DNA of 64,000 nt, taken from NCBI RefSeq assembly GCF_050948215.1, contig NC_135150.1:24159943-24223942 (forward strand), in the 5' to 3' direction. Of this stretch, positions 59,189-64,000 are shown piece after piece; position 1 is the stretch's first letter; each line of letters begins with the position of its first letter. Position numbers and translations under genes: made by a program. Below the pieces are notes generated by a model. That model was not told the DNA's origin. It saw only the letters and a list, made by a program, of their open reading frames with translations, and ran no database searches. This DNA comes from Halictus rubicundus. Lineage: Eukaryota > Arthropoda > Insecta > Hymenoptera > Halictidae.

Positions 59189-59389
59189 CACTAGAACTAC
59201 CGTGCAATAAATGCGACTGACGTATATTGCTTTGTAACAGTGACAAGACTGTGCCCATTCAGACTTCATACAACTTTTATTGTAAGAGGTTCATTAAAAA
59301 ATGTCCGATGAAAACATTTTTACAATTTCAGTAATTGTAGAAGACAAAATTAGGAACCAGTCATTTTGACTGGTCCGGTAGCTCTAGTG
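59189..59389. mobile_element. TTAA-flanked MITE, family C
   Basis: TTAA at 59185-59188 and 59390-59393. Ends CACTAGAACTACCG and complement CACTAGAGCTACCGG, the latter followed inward by the palindrome CCAGTCAAAATGACTGG. 201 bp. Confidence 0.85.
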
Positions 59390-59415
59390 TTAAGCGCCAA
59401 GGGCACTCGCGCGAT

Positions 59416-59546
59416 TTCCCTTTCCTAGCGAAAAATATTCTCATATAAGGACGAAAAGTTGAGGCACGTAAAACCATTTTTCGCCTATTGTTGTCGGTAA
59501 CGTGGTCGCTCTACCTTATCGCGAATCTACGGAGTCTTGGCTCTTC
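59416..59546 (+). repeat. Dispersed repeat E, copy 5
   Basis: From CCCTTTCCTAGCG through ATATAAGGACGAAAAGTTGA and TGTCGGTAACGTGGTCGCTC to GGAGTCTTGGCTCT. It is the closest match to the complement of 16778-16962. Confidence 0.75.
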
Positions 59547-59624
59547 AACTTAGCGTCGAAGATCACCACTTATGGAATGACCTAACAATTAACGCGTTGA
59601 CGGCGACTCGATACAATAACAGAA

Positions 59625-59730
59625 ATTGATGACCTTTTGCCCTTGAACTTCGAGGTCTAACCTAATCTTGCGACACCTTTCTCAGAGCAATCTCCACCAA
59701 ACCGAGGGTGTAGAATCTCGCTTTACACTC
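59625..59730. mobile_element. Fragment of CAGGGTGT foldback family
   Basis: GAGGGTGTAGAATCTCGC and flanking sequence match the right arm of the adjacent 59735-60003 element. It ends in TACACTCTGTA, so it is a degenerate half copy next to a complete one. Confidence 0.45.
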
Positions 59731-59734
59731 TGTA

Positions 59735-60003
59735 CAGGGTGTATAAAAATTATAAGATCGGTGGAGATCTGTGAAAAAATGCACCGCAAAATTCATTTTG
59801 ACCTCGAAACTCAAGGTCAAAGTATCGAAAAATTTCAGTGATGAGTACTATACGATGTAATAAAAGAAAATTTGTCGGCACTTTGACCTTGATTTCCAAG
59901 GTCAAGGTGAATTTTGCGGTGCATTTTTTTCACAGATTTCCACCGATCCAGAGGTGTAGAATCACGCTATGGTGGTCGTGACATATAATTTTTATACACC
60001 CTG
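59735..60003. mobile_element. Foldback element, CAGGGTGTATAAAAATTAT ends
   Basis: TA at 59733-59734 and 60004-60005; ends CAGGGTGTATAAAAATTATA and complement CAGGGTGTATAAAAATTATA. The arms continue inward through CACCGCAAAATTCA and GACCTTGATTTCCAAGGTCA. 269 bp. Its right arm carries GGTGTAGAATCACGCTATGG, as in 27205-27864, so the two are one family. Confidence 0.9.
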
Positions 60004-60005
60004 TA

Positions 60006-61359
60006 CAACATATTGCAAATTAAACTGGTGGCTCAAAGTGCAAAAGATTGAAGGTTGTCCTATTATGATCTAGTGATCGATCGATTTCAGTGTAGGTAGC
60101 GGATGAAGCGTGAGAAGTGGACCACATTATGTACGAGATGACGTTCAGGATGATCATAAACAGCTGGTAAAAGTTGTTAGAAAGTTGTCCGTCGATTTCG
60201 TGGTCCTGGGATCGATCTTCCGATGCAACACGGAACCGGAAGCGACAACAATGGCGCCGGTAATTGGACGAGATTATAAAGCGGGGAGGGGGGGGGGGGG
60301 ATGGGGGAGAGGAGGACCCTAAGCACCATTTACTCCGAGGTTGACCAGAAATTCGGCAAGTAAGTTATCGACTCATAGATAATCGCGCGAATGCGGCCCG
60401 CATACCAAAACGCTGAACCCCGGACCTGCCATCTGGGTCGCCGGGCATTCCTTATCGTTCTCACGTCCGTTGCAAATTCAACGGCTGCGAGAAGGGAAAA
60501 CCACCGCGACCTGTTCCGGCAATTTGATCGTCTCCGTGGTTCTCCCTTTAATCCGTAGGAAAATCGCGGAAAGTATGCCGCCGCGATTCGAAACGTTGTA
60601 ACCCCGTGGAAACGGGTACGGGTTTGCAACGGTGTGCCCTTCCCCTCCCTCCTCCCCGCCCCCGACCGTAATTGGATCGATAATCCCGACAATCTCACGT
60701 TCATCTCCGCGCCGCGTCAGAGAACTTCTGGGTTTTGTTAGTCCCTCTCTCATTTTCTTGCCGCTCGCGGGACGTTTGCTATTAAATTGGAAGAGTTATT
60801 CAAGTTGTAACGGAACTTCAGAATTTGATAAAAAAAAAACTTCCCCGAGACTTGGCGAGCATGAAGATCGGGAGGAACGACGCGACGCCCTCATGCCGTG
60901 TCGCATTCCCGGCACGCGAAGATTGCATTCGCTTTTCGAATCGGTGCACACTGTAAGCAGTTTTTAATACTTGGTCTCGTGCTCGCGAGTTCGGGGAACA
61001 CCGTGAACATCGTTCCAACGGGTAACAACGAACGATACCGAACCCGGAAATTCAAAAAATTATGAAACTTTGGGGATTTGTAGTGAATATGTAGGTACGG
61101 ATTACGCGATTTCTTTTCGTTGTCCAAATTCACTTTGAGGGGGTGAAATCGGTTCTTCAAAATCCGGCTATTTTTGTTTAATCGTATCAACGTTTGATAC
61201 ATTTTTTAGTAGACCTACTAAGTCCTCGTTAGAGGGAATAACTTTTCTCCTATCTGTTATAGTTTGCGAGTTATAACGCAAACTATAAGAGAGCAGCAAA
61301 ATCAACCAACGAAATTCATAAAATTTATAGACACATGGGATGAAATCTAAATACCGATA
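60006..61359. other. Unannotated stretch
   Basis: Contains a G13 run (60288-60300) and a GC-rich pyrimidine tract near 60640. No gene recognised. Confidence 0.4.
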
Positions 61360-61361
61360 TA

Positions 61362-61719
61362 CAGGGTGTCCCACATAAATGGGAACACCTAAATATCTTT
61401 CGTATTGACAGTCCTATCAGATAACTTCAGAGGACAAGGTGACACTATTGCAGGCGGCAATATAATGGCGAAGCAAAAAAATTTGTATGTCGTGTTTTTT
61501 CATGAAATTTCAAGGTCACCGATGTTTTTTTTAATGGAATAGTATATTTTTTTTACGATAGCACGATAGACAATAAAACCTGAATTTAGTGGATACCACC
61601 TGTTTGACCTTGAAATGACCTTGAGCAAGAATAATCATGTTGAAGCGGATGAAATGTGGAAGTTTAAAACTCACGTGTTTCAGCAAAGATTGCGCGTTGT
61701 TTACGTCGGGTTGACCCTA
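61362..61719. mobile_element. Candidate CAGGGTGTCCC element, right end uncertain
   Basis: TA then CAGGGTGTCCCACATAAATG is a canonical left end. TTGACCTTGAAATGACCTTG-like blocks recall the family. The proposed right end (complement TAGGGTCAACCC) is only a weak match. Confidence 0.4.
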
Positions 61720-62496
61720 TATATAATGATAATGATATGTATAATAATAGTATAATAATAGTATGTATTATTCCCAGTAATATAATGTATTCTACCTGTA
61801 ATATTTGCATTATTCCCAGCTTGTTACTGTTCTTAAGAAAAGAAATAAACGTCTAACTAGCTATCTTGCAGTTAATTGATACAATTTTTATTTTGCATAA
61901 AAATCCGTCTACTGACGACCAAGCTGCGACGTTAAAGAACGAAAGAAGAAGAAGGAAGAATATAAACTCGCTTCAACACCTGATATTCAAAGCCCATTGA
62001 TCCGCACAACAGGCGCATTAATTTCGTGTAGCCAATCGGACAATGAACGGGCAGAAAGGTTCCGAGAGCATAGAGGATAAGAGCCAGGTGAGGATTTGCA
62101 CGCGCGTTTCCCGATAAAAATGCCCACATATTTGTCCGGGGGCGCATTGAATTTTCGCGATTCACGATATTCGAGCTTATCCCCCCCCCCCCCCGGGGGG
62201 ACACGGAAGATTCGCGCCCCGAGCCGCTTATTGAATATCAGGGTCGCGCGACCCCTAATGGGAAGACGAATCTCGCGAGTCGCGAATATCGGGGGAGTGA
62301 TCTGAATGTGGTGAATGGCGGGCCCGCGGACAAAGCGTTCCACTTCGCGGTCCCTTTTGTCCCGGGGCTGGTAATCGGCGGCGTCGATACCGATTCCGCC
62401 GGTAATTAGAGTTCACTTTTCTAACGAGCGTTTCGCTCCGGCCATTGTCCCGGCGATTCTCGTTTAAACCCGGGACAGGAAGAGAAACACCGGCCT

Positions 62497-62498
<2 letters not shown>
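61720..62498. other. Unannotated stretch
   Basis: Contains a C14G6 run (62181-62200) that could fold on itself. No gene recognised. Confidence 0.4.

Positions 62499-62557
<59 letters not shown>
62499..62557. repeat. (GA)n microsatellite
   Basis: About 59 bp of perfect GA dinucleotides. Confidence 0.95.
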
Positions 62558-62559
<2 letters not shown>

Positions 62560-63257
62560 GGGTTGAATCTGGGTTAGGAGCGGTCCGGTTTCGTACACAG
62601 GCTCTGGAAATCGCGTTTTTCACGACCGAGGGAAAAACTGGCGCAGTAGGTGAGCCTCGAGCGACCTTCCCTCTCGCGTTTCGGACGCGGAGAGGCGTCG
62701 TCTTCGTCGTCGTCGCGACGCCCAGGCGTCTCGAGACTTCGAAAGGCTCTTCCGGGAAACTCCCCGCGGGCCGAGGAACTCGAGAACACTCGGGCTGGGT
62801 CCCCTTCAGGTGAATCGATACAACCTCTCTCCTCCCGATGGATCCCGAGATCCGCTGGGACGACGACGACTGGCCCGTGGAATTTTCGCGAGACACATTT
62901 CCCCGAGGCGAATAAAAGAACGTATCCCCGGGTATCTCTCTCTCTCTCTCTCGATACTGCATCGCGAGAGCGAGCTCCGATGTCCTCGTACCCGCTGACT
63001 CGTCGAATATCCACCGACAGACCGTTTTTCATAATGCCAGCTCCCTCTCTCCCTCTCTCATTCCACAGGACACCCCATCGTCCTTTCGATTCGGGGATAC
63101 CTCTTCCGGCGAGGAGCTGAAATACTTCCGGATAGAACGCGAGACTGATATTCCGAGGATTTTGTGTCGAGTAGCAGTGCAATGTTATTAGATGCAAAAG
63201 ATTGCTATCGATAGATTGTATCGTTTGTTTAGCACTCGGATTGGTCCACACGGAGTT
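62558..63257. other. Unannotated GC-rich stretch
   Basis: Open on both strands for long stretches, including a 247-codon minus-strand frame (62574-63317) that runs into a transposon end and has no domain. Confidence 0.45.
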
Positions 63258-63259
63258 TA

Positions 63260-63540
63260 CAGTCGGGGGAAAAATTAAGTGGACACCCTTTAAACAGTAA
63301 ATTACTTTTTTTATCATAGCTACAACTTTTTAAAATTGGACCAAACCGCCTGTGCTCTTTCTTTGGATGTTAGGATTAATTTACTAGGTCACGTGTAAAA
63401 AAGTATTCTTGTAATTGCTATTGCTCGGAATTTGGAAGACAATAGTTAAGGTCGCAACAACACGTTGCAACACTTTGAACGTGGGCATGTTTTGGACGAA
63501 GATTTTTGGTGATCTTTCAATTTTGCACATCAGTGTATGT
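63260..63540 (+). mobile_element. Candidate Tc1-like terminal fragment
   Basis: After TA at 63258-63259 the sequence CAGTCGGGGGAAAAATTAAG then TGGACACC resembles a Tc1-like terminal repeat. No opposite end or transposase was found. The right boundary is arbitrary. Confidence 0.35.
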
Positions 63541-63758
63541 TCTTCAAAACGTACTCCATAAAAAATGCATAGCCCGTGTATTTTTGATTATTTTTGCTTT
63601 AAGAAAATCACGCGTGTACTTCGGATATCACTAAATAAGTGTGCAAAATCCCAACTCAAAGGGTTCATTCGTTTTGGTGAAAAAAATTCCTAAATATTCG
63701 CGTGGAAGCGTTCCTGACTTGCTTTGATCTGATGGTACCCCGACAGTGAAATAATTAA

Positions 63759-63937
63759 CACCAAATCTACCACGGTCAAAATTACCGGTTTTCTATTTCG
63801 CAATTATCGAAATTATAAAAACGTTTTCACAGGAAATTACTGAATTGATTTCTTTATTTACGAAGTTTAAGTAAATTCGATCGTCTCCCTTCTATAAGAC
63901 GTTTCACTTTTATATGTTTTGTGCTTGGTGGGTTCAG
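63759..63937. mobile_element. TTAA-type MITE, family C (diverged)
   Basis: TTAA at 63755-63758, then CACCAAATCTACCACGG and a decayed palindrome CGGTCAAAATTACCGG. The right end is complement CTGAACCCACCAAGC. The right TTAA has decayed. Confidence 0.55.
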
Positions 63938-64000
63938 TATTCAGAAGTGTAGACGCGGGGATTTTGTTTTGGCGCGTTCGTTTAAGTATAGGCACCGATC

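Noticed and set aside
62255..63317. Two minus-strand frames of 235 and 247 codons
   Set aside because: One reads through the GA microsatellite and the other into a Tc1-like end. Neither has a domain and plus-strand frames overlap them.

Overview
This 64 kb window is eukaryotic and looks like insect nuclear DNA, most likely from a hymenopteran such as a bee or relative. That placement is inference. It rests on abundant CpG dinucleotides, strong swings between AT-rich and GC-rich blocks, a mariner transposase of the mauritiana/mellifera type, and dense TTAA- and TA-flanked miniature transposons. I found no host protein-coding gene, tRNA, rRNA or CRISPR array that I can support. The longer open frames are GC-rich or low-complexity shadows with no recognisable domain. 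The window is best read as an intergenic or long-intron stretch.

The only recognisable protein is the transposase of an almost complete 1287-bp mariner element (18800-20086, minus strand). Its 32-bp terminal repeats match perfectly and it has a TA target duplication, but the gene is broken by one in-frame stop and one frameshift.

Most of the remaining structure is non-autonomous DNA transposons, grouped here by eye. (1) TTAA-flanked, piggyBac-like MITEs form several families. Family B has ends CCCTTTGCACTCGA (3573, 4462, 15200, 21352, 27984, 28760, 30425, 34344, 34417, 42879). Families C and D have ends CACTARRYCTAC (5596, 22852, 42640, 50341, 59189, 63759). Singletons lie at 28570, 30569 and 38319. 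Many are nested or share one TTAA end to end. (2) TA-flanked elements with CAGTGAATTCTCG-like ends form family A (5982, 20988, 24599, 48920, 53109), with a related 393-bp element at 50714. (3) Long foldback elements start with CAGGGTGTC (27205, 57978, 59735; a possible end at 61362). (4) There is a Tc1-like MITE with very long near-identical arms (28145). (5) There are two hAT-type MITEs, one with a perfect 8-bp target duplication (10437, 17494). (6) Several dispersed repeats have unknown class (E, T, H, K and V).

Tandem arrays include 3 x 158 bp (7190), 2 x 172 bp (13132), a 134-bp array grown out of the end of a family D MITE (22243-22851), a 700-bp array of a decamer AATATACCAG (46629-47331), and four interrupted CT/GA tracts. 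A GC- and CpG-rich island at about 36.0-38.0 kb is the best candidate for a promoter or first exon of a host gene, but no product can be named. The intervening blocks are listed as unannotated so the reader knows what was inspected.
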